From Paenibacillus protaetiae (GTDB lineage: Bacteria; Bacillota; Bacilli; Paenibacillales; Paenibacillaceae): a stretch of DNA of 64,000 bases. Made by a program: the position numbers and the translations under genes. The first letter of the stretch is position 1; every line of letters begins with the position of its first letter. The notes beneath the pieces were generated by a model. It had not been told where the DNA came from and searched no databases. It saw only the letters and a program-made list of their open reading frames with translations. Below are positions 26,508 through 36,667 of the stretch, piece after piece. The stretch is from positions 682,001-746,000 of the forward strand of contig NZ_CP035492.1 in NCBI RefSeq assembly GCF_004135365.1, read 5' to 3'.

Positions 26508-26553
26508 ACCGGCTGATTACAATTAATCGTTGTGATGCAGCCGGTTTTTTTTA
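26508..26553 (+). terminator. terminator after the 26033 gene
   Basis: ACCGGCTG-ATTACAA paired with TTGTGAT-GCAGCCGGT (15 bp with minor mismatches), followed by TTTTTTTT. Confidence 0.85.
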
Positions 26554-26604
26554 TTTATATTTGCACTTTTGAGGCAAGTTAACAATTTTTTCTGCAGAGT
26601 GTAG

Positions 26605-26610
26605 TATAAT
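26605..26610 (+). promoter_or_regulatory. -10 hexamer upstream of the LysR gene
   Basis: Exact TATAAT 32 bp before the LysR start. No good -35 at 16-18 bp; TTAACA lies 20 bp upstream. Probably a regulated promoter. Confidence 0.4.
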
Positions 26611-26642
26611 ATTTGCATCATAATGAGATAGGTAGGACAAAT

Positions 26643-27554
26643 ATGGCGCTTAACTTTCATCAGCTGCATATATTTTATACCGTCGCGGAAAAAGGCAGCT
26701 TCTCCGCAGCAGCGCAAGCCTTGCATATGACACAGCCCGCCGTTACGATGCAGGTGCAGTCACTGGAGGATTATTTCGGGACCAAGCTGCTTCTTCGTTC
26801 AACCAAACGGATTGAGCTGACGGAGGCAGGCAAAGTACTAATGCCGTATGCGCAAAAAAGCATCGAGCTGATTAAAAATACGGATCAGGCGATGGCGACT
26901 TTCACGCAGCAGCTGAAAGGCAAATTGCTGCTCGGGTCCAGCTTGACTATCGGGGAATATATATTGCCGCGTTTGCTTGGTCCTTTCGGGCAGGAATATC
27001 CGCATATTACCATTAGCATGAAGGTGATCAATACAACACAAATCATGGAGGAAATATTAAATCACCAGTTGAATTTCGGGTTGATTGAAGCGCCTGTTAA
27101 TCACCCGGATATGCACATGGAGCCGGTTATGAATGATGAACTGAAGCTGGTTGTGCCAAAAGGGCATCCGCTAGCAGGAAGGGACAACGTTTCGATGGAA
27201 GAAGCGCTTAACTATCCGTTTGTGCTTCGGGAGCAGGGTTCAGGCACCAGAATCGTTATGGAAGAGCAGCTCCGGATGCAAAATATCGATCCGTCCCGAA
27301 TGAAAATCGTCATGGAGCTGGGCAGCACAGGAGCGGTCAAATCGGCTGTAGAAGCCGGGTTTGGCATTTCCGTTATATCGTCTTCCGCCGTGAAGCATGA
27401 GGTTGCGCTCGGACTTATTCATGTGGTGCCGCTGTCCGATATGGTATTTAAACGGCATTTTTATTCCATTTATTTGAAATCGTCGCTGCTTCCGATTTCG
27501 GCCGTTACTTTTTTATCTTTTTTGAGAGAGAGGGATTTGCGGCAATGGCTGTAA
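26643..27554 (+). CDS. LysR-family transcriptional regulator, CysL-like
   Basis: 303 residues. N-terminal winged helix (FHQLHIFYTVAEKGSFSAAA, TQPAVTMQVQSLED), linker helix, then the two-lobed effector-binding domain (about 90-295) with the typical GSTGAVKSAVEAGFGISVIS. The N-terminal sequence resembles the CysL/YwfK group that controls sulfite reductase genes, but there are no cys genes nearby, so that label is tentative. ATG 26643 gives a normal LysR start. The stop overlaps the start of the next gene by 10 bp, so the two are translationally coupled. Confidence 0.88.
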   Translation: MALNFHQLHIFYTVAEKGSFSAAAQALHMTQPAVTMQVQSLEDYFGTKLLLRSTKRIELTEAGKVLMPYAQKSIELIKNTDQAMATFTQQLKGKLLLGSSLTIGEYILPRLLGPFGQEYPHITISMKVINTTQIMEEILNHQLNFGLIEAPVNHPDMHMEPVMNDELKLVVPKGHPLAGRDNVSMEEALNYPFVLREQGSGTRIVMEEQLRMQNIDPSRMKIVMELGSTGAVKSAVEAGFGISVISSSAVKHEVALGLIHVVPLSDMVFKRHFYSIYLKSSLLPISAVTFLSFLRERDLRQWL

Positions 27555-28417
27555 GACGGGCAGATTTGCATACGCATACAACGGCTTCGGACGGCACGGC
27601 GTCTCCTGCGGAAAATGTGAGGCTGGCAAAACAAGCGGGTCTCGCCGCTGTTGCGATTACGGATCATGACACAATGGCCGGCGTGGCGGAGGCCGTTCGG
27701 GAAGGCGAGAAGCAGGGTATTACGGTCGTACCGGGTGTCGAAATCAGCACTTCGCTGAACGGCTGCGATATTCATATTCTTGGCTATTATCCCGATATGG
27801 AAAATGAGCGGTGGCTATCCCGGCTGCACGACCTGCGCCGGGTCCGGGAGCGGCGCAATGAGCAGATGGCCGGCAAGCTGAAGGCGCTGGGCATTGCGGT
27901 TGAGGCAGCCGAAGCCGAGCGGATCGCGGCGGAGAAAAGAGACGCCCCCTTGAACGGCCAAGCTTCAACGGGCAGGCCGCATTTTGCCGAGCTGCTGGTT
28001 CGCAAAGGTGTAGTTCGTACCGTTCGCGAAGCGTTCGACCGTTATTTGGGCGAAGGCTGTCCTGCTTATGCGGATTTATCCCGCATTACGCCGCAGGAGG
28101 CGGTGCTGTGGATTCGGGAAGCCGGCGGGACCAGCGTACTTGCTCATCCCGGCCTATACCGCAACGATGCGGTTGTGGAACAGATCGCCGCCTGCGGCAT
28201 CGACGGGATTGAAGTGTTCCATTCCGATCATGGACCGGAAGACGAGCGGAAATACAAGACGCTGGCGCAAGCACGCGGCCTGATCATGACAGGCGGCTCC
28301 GATTTCCATGGCAGCAAAGGGGACTCTTCGTATCATGGCGATCTGGGCAGCGTCTGGATCGAAGCCGGTGTAGTGGAATTATTGAAAGGCAAAGGCAGCA
28401 ACTTATTTAGGCAATAG
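27545..28417 (+). CDS. PHP-domain phosphoesterase (TrpH/RNase AM-like)
   Basis: 290 residues. Metal-dependent phosphoesterase of the PHP family; members remove 5' nucleotides from short RNAs or 3'-phosphate from 3',5'-bisphosphonucleotides. The metal ligands of the TIM-like barrel are visible: DLHTHTTASDG (motif 1), ITDHDTM (motif 2), GVEIS (motif 3), VLAHPGLY, and the closing GGSDFHG (motif 4). The start ATG lies inside the end of the LysR gene, and the lyase gene follows 16 bp downstream. Confidence 0.9.
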   Translation: MAVRRADLHTHTTASDGTASPAENVRLAKQAGLAAVAITDHDTMAGVAEAVREGEKQGITVVPGVEISTSLNGCDIHILGYYPDMENERWLSRLHDLRRVRERRNEQMAGKLKALGIAVEAAEAERIAAEKRDAPLNGQASTGRPHFAELLVRKGVVRTVREAFDRYLGEGCPAYADLSRITPQEAVLWIREAGGTSVLAHPGLYRNDAVVEQIAACGIDGIEVFHSDHGPEDERKYKTLAQARGLIMTGGSDFHGSKGDSSYHGDLGSVWIEAGVVELLKGKGSNLFRQ

Positions 28418-28433
28418 GGAGAGGAGCCTGACC

Positions 28434-30746
28434 ATGATAGCATTGTCCGAGCCGCAGAGCGGCAAGATGTCCGTACCGTACGCCCCCGATGAACACACGG
28501 CACTGCTTGAAAATCCGCCGCGCTTTACATGGATGCCGGCCGTACAGGAAAAGGGCTATTACGTGCTGCAGTACAGCACCTCTGAATCGTTTGAACAATT
28601 GAAAACGGTTACGGTGCAAGGGATTCCTTATAATCTATACACGCCGTCCACGGTGCTGGAGCCGGGGCGTTACTATTGGCGTTATGCACTAGCAGCGGAT
28701 CCGGCGGAAGGCGGCGGGCAGTCGGGCTGGAGCAAGGTTCGGGCGTTTACGGTGCCGGAAGGATTGCCGGAGACGCCTTTACCCGGCAGGGCGGAGCGGT
28801 ACCTCGGCACAAACACGGCACATCCGCGTCTATGGCTGAACGCGCAGCAGATCGCCGATTTTCAGGCGGAGCTCGCCAAAGACCCTGCATACTGCGGCTG
28901 GGACCGGTTCTATGCGCAATCTGTGAAACGGTGGATGGATGCAGCGCTTATACCGGAACCGGAGCGGTATCCGAACGATAAGCGGGTTGCCCGCTTGTGG
29001 CGCCAAATGTATATGGACTGCCAGGAAGCGCTGTATGCCGTTCGCCATTTAAGCGTCGCGGGGATTATGACAGAAAATGCTGCGATGATTGCCCGCGCCA
29101 AGGAATGGCTGCTTCATGTCGCGGGCTGGGATACGGAAGGCGCAACCGCCCACCATTATAACGATGAAGCGGCGTTTCGGGTTGCGGGGGCGCTGGCCTG
29201 GGGGTACGACTGGCTGTACCCGCATTTATCCGAACAGGAGCGGGCTGAAGTAAGGGCGGTGCTGCTGCGGCGTACCGGCCAGGTGGCGGACTACGCGATG
29301 AACCGCGTCAAAATCCATCATGTGCCGTACGACAGCCATCCCATCCGTTCCCTTTCGTCAGTGCTGGTCCCGTCCGGCATCGTGCTGCTGCACGAAGATC
29401 CGCAGGCCGCGGAATGGCTGGATTATACGCTGGAATATTACGCCTGCTTGTATTCGCCGTGGGGCGGAGAGGACGGAGGCTGGGCTGAAGGGCCGCAATA
29501 TTGGACGACGGGCCTCGCGTTTGTGCTTGATGCGATGAATTTGATCCGGGGTTATACAGGAATTCAGCTGCTCGAAAGGCCGTTTTTCACAAAAACAGGC
29601 GATTTCCCGCTGTATTGCGCCGCGCCGGGCACGGTTCGCGCCAGCTTCGGCGACCAGTCGAATTTAGGCGAGCCTGTAAGTTTGAAGACCGGCTTCAATA
29701 TCCGGCAGTTTGCCGGCCTGACAGGCAACGGGCTCTATCAATGGTATTACGAACAAACGGCGGAGTCGGATAAAGACGCCGATACGAAATTTTATAATTA
29801 CGGCTGGTGGGATTTCCGCTTTGACGAAATGATGTACCGCCATGATTATCCGGATGTTGCAGCGGTGCCGCCTGTAAACGGGGCGATTGAGCCTGTCAAA
29901 TGGTTCCGCGATATTGGCTGGGTGGCGATGCACAGCCGCATGGACGACCCGGAGAAGCATATTATGCTGCTGGCCAAAAGCAGCCGATACGGCTCGATCA
30001 GCCACAGCCACGGGGATCAGAACGGCTTTTTGCTCCACGCGTACGGCGAACCGCTTGCAATTGAAAGCGGACATTATGTGTCATACGGCAGCACCATGCA
30101 TATGAACTGGCGCCGCCAAACGTTATCGACCAATAACATCATTGTGGACGGTCTTGGCCAGTACGCTGGCAAAGATAAAGCGTTGTGCATGGAAGCAACC
30201 GGAATTGTGGAGGATGCCCGGTACTTGCCGGATAACGGCGGCTGCGGGTATGCCCGAATGGATGCAGCAAATGCCTACCTGAGCCATGTGCCTTATTTGC
30301 AGCGGTATACGAGAGAATTTTATTTCATCGGCGATTCATATATCGTTATTGCGGATGCGGTAGATTTGTCGCAGCCGGCCAAGCTGGACTGGCTGATGCA
30401 TACCCTTTATCCGATGGAGCTGGACGGCCAGACGTTTCATGTCAATGGGGTAAAAGCGGATATGACGGGCACTTTTGTGTACAGCTCATCCGGAGAATTG
30501 GCGCTTTCGCAGCATAACCGGTTTACGGGCGTAGATCCGGCTGAATTGGACGGCCTGGATAATCAATGGCATCTGCATGCGCAAACCGCAGCGGCGGCGC
30601 GCCACCGCCTGGTGACGCTGCTTGTGCCAAGCCGGAAAGGAACGGCTAAGCAAGTATCGTATCGCATGACGGAACGGGGCGAAGGCGTTGCTATTTCGTT
30701 CAGGGATGCAGCAAGCGGTGCGAGCCGTGAAATTGAAGTGCTGTAG
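28434..30746 (+). CDS. heparinase II/III-like polysaccharide lyase (DUF4962 type)
   Basis: 770 residues. N-terminal FN3-like DUF4962 domain (about 25-110), an alpha-toroid domain (about 130-480) and a C-terminal beta-sandwich (about 490-770). This is the layout of lyases that cleave uronic-acid polysaccharides by beta-elimination. The block ISHSHGDQNGFLLHAYG carries the His-containing catalytic/metal motif of heparinase II/III domains. No signal peptide is visible, so it should act in the cytoplasm on imported oligosaccharides. ATG 28434 with GAGAGGAGCC upstream. It follows the PHP gene by 16 bp. Substrate unknown; no sugar transporter is nearby. Confidence 0.82.
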   Translation: MIALSEPQSGKMSVPYAPDEHTALLENPPRFTWMPAVQEKGYYVLQYSTSESFEQLKTVTVQGIPYNLYTPSTVLEPGRYYWRYALAADPAEGGGQSGWSKVRAFTVPEGLPETPLPGRAERYLGTNTAHPRLWLNAQQIADFQAELAKDPAYCGWDRFYAQSVKRWMDAALIPEPERYPNDKRVARLWRQMYMDCQEALYAVRHLSVAGIMTENAAMIARAKEWLLHVAGWDTEGATAHHYNDEAAFRVAGALAWGYDWLYPHLSEQERAEVRAVLLRRTGQVADYAMNRVKIHHVPYDSHPIRSLSSVLVPSGIVLLHEDPQAAEWLDYTLEYYACLYSPWGGEDGGWAEGPQYWTTGLAFVLDAMNLIRGYTGIQLLERPFFTKTGDFPLYCAAPGTVRASFGDQSNLGEPVSLKTGFNIRQFAGLTGNGLYQWYYEQTAESDKDADTKFYNYGWWDFRFDEMMYRHDYPDVAAVPPVNGAIEPVKWFRDIGWVAMHSRMDDPEKHIMLLAKSSRYGSISHSHGDQNGFLLHAYGEPLAIESGHYVSYGSTMHMNWRRQTLSTNNIIVDGLGQYAGKDKALCMEATGIVEDARYLPDNGGCGYARMDAANAYLSHVPYLQRYTREFYFIGDSYIVIADAVDLSQPAKLDWLMHTLYPMELDGQTFHVNGVKADMTGTFVYSSSGELALSQHNRFTGVDPAELDGLDNQWHLHAQTAAAARHRLVTLLVPSRKGTAKQVSYRMTERGEGVAISFRDAASGASREIEVL

Positions 30747-30782
30747 CCGGGACTGCTAGATACAAAAAAACAATGTCATTAA

Positions 30783-30826
30783 AAACAAGAAGCCCGCTGT
30801 TTTTACCAGAAACAGCGGGCTTCTTG
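30783..30826. terminator. bidirectional terminator between the lyase gene and rqcH
   Basis: 17-bp perfect stem CAAGAAGCCCGCTGTTT / AAACAGCGGGCTTCTTG, 7-base loop, with A-rich sequence on the left giving a T run for the minus strand. Confidence 0.8.
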
Positions 30827-30934
30827 CGGCTTGTAGGCCGGCGGCGGTTCCGGCTGCTTTGCCCCGCCGGAACCATTTACTGGCCCGGACAAGCTCTTTC
30901 CCGGTCATCGGGCGGCCTTAGGCATACCGGTCGC

Positions 30935-32749
30935 TTATACGATTTTGACCGGCAGCGATTTCAGCTTGCTTTCGTCCGGTGTAATATAAAGCGTCTTCTG
31001 GTTGTCATAAATGACAAACCCCGGCTTCGCGCCGCTTGGCTTGCGTACATGCCGGATGAACGTATAATCGACAGGCACCTGGCTCGATTCCCGCGCTTTG
31101 CTGTAATGGGCAGCCAGCATGGCCGCTTCCTCTAACGTCGCATTGCCAAAGTCGCCGCCACGGATGACGACATGCGAACCCGGAATATCCTTCGTATGGA
31201 ACCAGGTATCCGACGGCGAGGCGAGGCGGTTGGTCAAATATTCGTTTTGCGTGTTGTTTTTGCCGACGTAAATCGGCACGCCTTCCGAGGACGTATAGCA
31301 CGCCAGCGCCGGACGGTCTTGTTTTTTTCGCTTCGGTCCGCGCTTGCTTCGGTCGCGCAAGTAGCCTTGGGCAACGAGCTCCTCGCGTATTTCCTCAATA
31401 TCGGCGAGCGCTGCATGTTCCAACTGCTGAAGCACCTGCTCGAAATAAGCGATTTCGGCTGCGGCGATCTCCATCTGTTCGTTCACATAAGCAATGCTGC
31501 TTTTTTGCTTGGCGTATTTGCGGAAATAACGCTGCGCGTTATCGGAAGGGCCAAGCTGCGGATCAAGCGGAATCGTCACTTCCGCCTGCTCCTCATCGTA
31601 AAAATTAACGAGCGTAATGGAGCTGTCTCCCCGATTGATCTGATGCATATAAGCGGTCAGCAGCTCGCCGAGCACCCGGTATTTCTCCGAGTCTTGCGCT
31701 TCCTCCAGCGTTTCCTTCAGCTTCTCCACTTTTTTCTCGTTTTTGCCGATCTCATTGTGCACGAACCGGATCAGGTCGCCTGCCCGCTGCTTGACCGTAT
31801 CCCGTTCGGCTTTATCGCCATAATAAGCTTCCAGGCATTCGCTTGGCGACTGGAACGGCTCAACCTGCACGGACGGCTGTTCGGCCAAATGCCGCAGTGC
31901 CGTAATGTAAAACGAAGTTTTGCCGTTCGCGTCGGTAACGATCACCGGGGAAAAATCCCCTTGCTTCATCTGCGCCGTAAAGGCGCTGAAGCTGTGCCAC
32001 AACGCGCTGCCGGCTTTTGCCGCCTCCTCGTGCGAGGCATGAGGGTGCGTGCCCGCTGTCGAACCGCTTGCCGCCTCAAATGCCGGTGCGCTTGCCCGGT
32101 AGGCCAGCTCCTTGCCCAGCAGCGGGCTGAAGCCGCTGAAGGCGGCGACCAGCTTGCGGTCGAGCCGCAGCTCGCCGCTTTCGTCTGCTTGGCGAAGCGC
32201 CGCTTCCATCTCGGCTTCGGACTGAACGGCGAAAGGATCGGTTTTGTGCTGGTCCGGCGGAGACGTATAGGTGCTGCCCGGCATGACGATCCGGTAGGTG
32301 CTGATGGCCGGCGTCACATGGTGAATGCCGTCATGGATCGTTCCGGTTGCCGGGTCCATCAAGATGATGTTGCTGTGCCGACCCATCAGCTCGATGACGA
32401 TCGTTTTGGATGACAAATCACCTAGCTCGTCGCGGTGGCGGACACCGATGCGGATAATCCGCTCCCGCCCGACCTGCTCAACGGACTCGATAACCGCTCC
32501 TTCGCAATATTTGCGCATCAGCATGCAAAACATCGGCGCTTCCATCGGATTGATAAAGGAGCTGGTTGTCCAGTGTACACGCGGATAAGTCGGGTTGGCG
32601 GATAGAAGCAGCTTGCCGTTAATACCGTTGCCGCGAATGCTGAACACCAGATCATGCTCCGCCGGCTGATGAATTTTATGAATACGCGCGCCAACTGCGC
32701 GCTCAAGCTCTTTCACGATGCTGTATGTAACGATTCCGTCTAAAGACAT
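30935..32749 (-). CDS. rqcH: RqcH (YloA), ribosome-associated quality control factor
   Basis: Binds stalled 50S subunits with peptidyl-tRNA and directs C-terminal poly-alanine tailing of the nascent chain. 604 residues. NFACT-N domain from the start (SIVKELERAVGARIHKIHQP, then MFCMLMRKYCEGA), a central coiled coil (about 300-440) and the NFACT-R domain (about 465-570) with YVGKNNTQNEYLTNRLA and WFHTKDIPGSHVVIR. Formerly annotated as fibronectin-binding protein. ATG 32747-32749 with AAGGAG upstream. It is divergent from the Ca2+-ATPase gene; in B. subtilis yloA and yloB are neighbours too. Confidence 0.94.
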   Translation of the reverse strand: MSLDGIVTYSIVKELERAVGARIHKIHQPAEHDLVFSIRGNGINGKLLLSANPTYPRVHWTTSSFINPMEAPMFCMLMRKYCEGAVIESVEQVGRERIIRIGVRHRDELGDLSSKTIVIELMGRHSNIILMDPATGTIHDGIHHVTPAISTYRIVMPGSTYTSPPDQHKTDPFAVQSEAEMEAALRQADESGELRLDRKLVAAFSGFSPLLGKELAYRASAPAFEAASGSTAGTHPHASHEEAAKAGSALWHSFSAFTAQMKQGDFSPVIVTDANGKTSFYITALRHLAEQPSVQVEPFQSPSECLEAYYGDKAERDTVKQRAGDLIRFVHNEIGKNEKKVEKLKETLEEAQDSEKYRVLGELLTAYMHQINRGDSSITLVNFYDEEQAEVTIPLDPQLGPSDNAQRYFRKYAKQKSSIAYVNEQMEIAAAEIAYFEQVLQQLEHAALADIEEIREELVAQGYLRDRSKRGPKRKKQDRPALACYTSSEGVPIYVGKNNTQNEYLTNRLASPSDTWFHTKDIPGSHVVIRGGDFGNATLEEAAMLAAHYSKARESSQVPVDYTFIRHVRKPSGAKPGFVIYDNQKTLYITPDESKLKSLPVKIV

Positions 32750-32920
32750 AACGATAGTTTCTCCTTCAATATAAGCTATTTACTATCATGCCATAGTTAA
32801 CGCAAAAACTTAAGTCCTTGGGATATTTTTTGGGTTGTCCGAATACATTTAGGCATACGAAGGATGGTTGTCTGCCATGCGGCTGCATGCGGGCGACGGA
32901 TAACGGGAGGGAATAAAGCG

Positions 32921-35704
32921 ATGGATGGATTGAAATGGCATCAGCTTGGGACAAGCGAGCTGCAGGAGCAGCTTGGCACCTCGCTGGAGAAAGGGCTCAC
33001 GGACGCGCAAGCTTCCGAGCGGCTGCAGCGGGACGGCCGGAACGAGCTTACCGAAGGGAAGCGGGTTTCGCCGATACTGCTGTTTCTGAATCAATTTAAA
33101 GATTTTATGGTGCTGGTACTGATCGGGGCAACGCTTATTTCCGGATTGCTGGGCGAATATTTGGATGCCATTACGATTATTGCGATTTTAATTATAAATG
33201 CGGTGCTGGGCTTCATCCAGGAGGTTCGGGCGGAAAATTCGCTCCGGGCTTTAAAAGAGCTGTCGGCGCCTATTGCCAAAGTCATTCGCAGCGGCGTGCA
33301 AATGTCCGTGCCGGCTAAAGAACTTGCAGTCGGCGATATCGTGCTGATCGAAAGCGGGGACCGGATTCCGGCGGATATCCGGCTGATTGATGCCAATAGC
33401 TGTTACGCCGAGGAATCCGCCTTGACCGGCGAATCGGTTCCGGTTAACAAACATGCCGCCGCCATCGCCGATGCGGAGCTGCCGCTTGGCGACCAGCGCA
33501 ACATCGGTTTTATGGGCACGATGCTGACGAGAGGCACCGCCAAAGGCGTTGTTATCCGGACGGGCATGAATACGGAGATGGGCAAAATCGCCGGGCTGAT
33601 CGAGCAGACGGAAGCAATGGAGACGCCGCTGCAGCACCGGTTGGAGCAGCTGGGCAAAATTTTGATCATTGTGGCCATCTCCTTAACGGTATTGGTTGTC
33701 ATTGCCGGTATTTTGCACGGGCAGCCGGCTTACGGCATGTTTTTGGCCGGCGTCAGCCTGGCGGTTGCCGCTATACCGGAGGGGCTGCCGGCAATCGTTA
33801 CGATCGCGCTGGCGCTTGGCGTGCAGCGGATGATCAAGCGGAAAGCAATCGTCCGCAAGCTGCCGTCGGTGGAGACGCTGGGCTGCGCATCGGTTATCTG
33901 CTCGGACAAAACAGGGACGCTGACGCAAAACAAAATGACCGTCACGAACGTATGGTATGGAGGCCGCAGCCTGGAAGTGACCGGGGACGGCTACAATCCG
34001 GCGGGATCGGCGCTGGAGGACGGCAAAGAAGTTGATATTAAAAATGACAGCACGCTTCGCCGGCTGCTGCAAATCTCGGCTCTGTGCAACAATGCGGTGC
34101 TGATTCATACGGAACAGGACGGGAAGAAGAAACGCGGCAAAGAAAAACAACAGGAAGAATGGGAGCTGAGAGGCGACCCGACGGAAGGCGCACTGGCTGT
34201 GCTGTCGGCCAAGCTGGGCGTTTCCGCCAAATCGCTGGAAGGGCTGTACAAGCGCGAGAAGGAGTTCCCGTTTGACTCGGAACGGAAACGGATGTCCGTT
34301 GTTGTTTCGCATCAGGGCGGGCGGATCATTTGCACGAAAGGCGCGCCGGACGTGCTGATGGATTTGTGCACCTATGTGCTGTGGGACGGCAAGGTCGTTC
34401 CTTTTACCGCAACGCTGAAACGGAAATGCATCGAAGCGGCCGAAGGGATGGCCGAGTCGGCGCTCCGGGTGCTTGGCCTTGCTTACCGCGATTTGCGCCC
34501 GGCGGAAACATGCGACAACGAGCAGGAAGCGGAATCGCAGCTGACGTTCGTCGGGTTGACCGGCATGATCGACCCGCCGCGCAAAGAAGTCCGCGACGCG
34601 ATTGCGGTATGCAGACGCGCCGGCATCAAAACCGTCATGATTACCGGCGACCATCAGCGTACGGCGGAAGCGATTGCGGCGCAGCTGGGCATTATGCCGC
34701 GCGGCGGAATCGCGATCAGCGGCAAGGAGCTGGAAGCGATGAGCGACGAGCAGCTGGACCGGCTGGCGGACAATATTTATGTATATGCGCGAGTGTCGCC
34801 GGAGCATAAGCTCCGTATCGTCAAGGCGCTCCAGCGCCACGGGCATGTTGTTGCGATGACAGGGGACGGCGTTAACGATGCGCCTGCCATCAAAGCGGCG
34901 GATATCGGCATCGCCATGGGCATCTCCGGCACAGATGTTTCGAAAGAAGCTTCTTCGCTTGTATTAAGCGACGACAACTTTGCTTCGATTGTAGCGGCAA
35001 TTGAGGAAGGGCGCGGCATTTACGAAAATATTCGCAAATTTATCCGTTATTTGCTCGCTTCCAACGTCGGCGAAATATTGGTCATGTTTTTGGCGATGAT
35101 GGCAGGCATGCCGCTGCCGCTTATCCCGATTCAAATCCTGTGGGTAAACCTCGTGACGGACGGCCTGCCGGCAATGGCGCTTGGCGTCGACCAGGCGGAA
35201 AAAGATTTGATGCAGCAAAAACCGCGCGGCGCCAAAGAAAACATATTTGCCAGAAGGTTAGGCTGGAAAATTATTAGCCGCGGCATATTGATTGGCGTTT
35301 GTACGCTGGCCGCCTTCTGGATTACGCTGCGCATCGCGCCAAACAGCGCGGACCAGCTGGTCAAAGCGCAAACCGTTGCTTTTGCCACACTGGTGCTCGC
35401 CCAGCTCATCCATGTATTTGATTGCAGAAGCTCAAGGTCGATCTTCCACCGCAACATATTGCAAAACAAATATTTGGTGTTTGCGGTATTGTCCTCGCTG
35501 CTGCTCATGCTGGCAGTGCTTTACATCGAACCGCTCCGCCCGATATTCAAGACGGTGCCGCTTGGCTTCCGGGAATGGTGCCTTGTGTTTGTAGCCGCAG
35601 GCATTCCGACGTTCTTTATGGGCATCGGCAGCGTGCTCAGCTCCAACCGCCCGAAGAAAAAAATAACAAAAATGACGGGTATGGCGAAGCCTTCCGTACG
35701 CTGA
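32921..35704 (+). CDS. yloB: P-type Ca2+-transporting ATPase (YloB type)
   Basis: ATP-driven Ca2+ export across the cell membrane, SERCA-like P2A pump, 927 residues. Cation-transporter N-domain first, TM1-2, actuator domain with [10 protein letters not shown]3-4 with the ion-site motif PEGLPA, phosphorylation motif [11 protein letters not shown] (Asp near 327), nucleotide domain (about 380-560, KGAPD), hinge [17 protein letters not shown], then TM5-10 with [19 protein letters not shown] 32921 follows GGGAGGG by 9 bp. It starts the + strand housekeeping cluster. Confidence 0.95.
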   Translation: MDGLKWHQLGTSELQEQLGTSLEKGLTDAQASERLQRDGRNELTEGKRVSPILLFLNQFKDFMVLVLIGATLISGLLGEYLDAITIIAILIINAVLGFIQEVRAENSLRALKELSAPIAKVIRSGVQMSVPAKELAVGDIVLIESGDRIPADIRLIDANSCYAEESALTGESVPVNKHAAAIADAELPLGDQRNIGFMGTMLTRGTAKGVVIRTGMNTEMGKIAGLIEQTEAMETPLQHRLEQLGKILIIVAISLTVLVVIAGILHGQPAYGMFLAGVSLAVAAIPEGLPAIVTIALALGVQRMIKRKAIVRKLPSVETLGCASVICSDKTGTLTQNKMTVTNVWYGGRSLEVTGDGYNPAGSALEDGKEVDIKNDSTLRRLLQISALCNNAVLIHTEQDGKKKRGKEKQQEEWELRGDPTEGALAVLSAKLGVSAKSLEGLYKREKEFPFDSERKRMSVVVSHQGGRIICTKGAPDVLMDLCTYVLWDGKVVPFTATLKRKCIEAAEGMAESALRVLGLAYRDLRPAETCDNEQEAESQLTFVGLTGMIDPPRKEVRDAIAVCRRAGIKTVMITGDHQRTAEAIAAQLGIMPRGGIAISGKELEAMSDEQLDRLADNIYVYARVSPEHKLRIVKALQRHGHVVAMTGDGVNDAPAIKAADIGIAMGISGTDVSKEASSLVLSDDNFASIVAAIEEGRGIYENIRKFIRYLLASNVGEILVMFLAMMAGMPLPLIPIQILWVNLVTDGLPAMALGVDQAEKDLMQQKPRGAKENIFARRLGWKIISRGILIGVCTLAAFWITLRIAPNSADQLVKAQTVAFATLVLAQLIHVFDCRSSRSIFHRNILQNKYLVFAVLSSLLLMLAVLYIEPLRPIFKTVPLGFREWCLVFVAAGIPTFFMGIGSVLSSNRPKKKITKMTGMAKPSVR

Positions 35705-35836
35705 CAGCCGAAATGTTCAAGCCGAAACGGAAATTCGTGCAAATAATGATGCGATTGATGAATACCGTTTCGGATTCTGTTGCAGTATGCTTATAGGAAA
35801 CTCAGCTTAGCTGCAATAGAAGGAGTGCCTTGATCG

Positions 35837-36667
35837 ATGAATTTTACGAAAATGCATGGCCTTGGCAATGACTTTATCGTCGTTGCGGGCGAACGCGAAT
35901 TGCCAAGCAACGCTTCCGAACTGGCGGTTCAATTGTGCAACCGGTTTTTTGGAATCGGAGCTGACGGGCTGGTCTATATTTTGCCTTCCGAGGTTGCCGA
36001 CTTCCGGATGCGCATTATTAATTCCGACGGCTCGGAAGCAGAACAATGCGGCAACGCGATCCGCTGCGTGGCGAAGTACGTATATGATAACGGCTTGACG
36101 GACCGCCGCACCATTACGATTGAAACACTTGGCGCTGGCGCACAGGAAGTTGTGCTGCAGGTTGAAGACGGCAAAGTGCAAACCGTACGCGTTGACATGG
36201 GCGAGCCGATTTTGAATGGGCTTAAAGTGCCGACCACGGTTGACGCCGAGCAGGTCGTATCCCATCCGATCGAAGTGGATGGCAAGACGTTCCAGTTCAC
36301 AGCGGTTTCGATGGGTAACCCGCATTGCGTGATTTATGTGGATGACGCGGTCAATTTTGATTTGGCAACCTGGGGACCAAAGCTGGAAACCCATCCGATG
36401 TTCCCGCGCAAAATCAATGTGGAATTCGTAACCGTCAAATCCCGCACGCATACGGATATGCGCGTATGGGAACGCGGAGCCGGCCCTACGCTTGCTTGCG
36501 GAACGGGCGCTTGCGCAACGGTTGTCTCGTCCGTGCTGAACGGTTTAACCGAAAGAACGGCAACGGTCTCGTTAAAAGGCGGCGATCTGCAAATCGAGTG
36601 GAGCGAAGCCGACAATCACGTTTATATGACCGGCCCTGCGGCTGAAGTGTTCCGCGGCACGGTGTAA
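35837..36667 (+). CDS. dapF: diaminopimelate epimerase
   Basis: Converts LL- to meso-diaminopimelate, for lysine and peptidoglycan synthesis. 276 residues. The two catalytic cysteines are in EQCGNAIRC and LACGTGACA, one in each half of the pseudo-symmetric fold; KMHGLGNDFIVV at the start is typical. ATG 35837, AAGGAGTGCC upstream, 132 bp after the ATPase gene. A short hairpin terminator follows. Confidence 0.97.
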   Translation: MNFTKMHGLGNDFIVVAGERELPSNASELAVQLCNRFFGIGADGLVYILPSEVADFRMRIINSDGSEAEQCGNAIRCVAKYVYDNGLTDRRTITIETLGAGAQEVVLQVEDGKVQTVRVDMGEPILNGLKVPTTVDAEQVVSHPIEVDGKTFQFTAVSMGNPHCVIYVDDAVNFDLATWGPKLETHPMFPRKINVEFVTVKSRTHTDMRVWERGAGPTLACGTGACATVVSSVLNGLTERTATVSLKGGDLQIEWSEADNHVYMTGPAAEVFRGTV

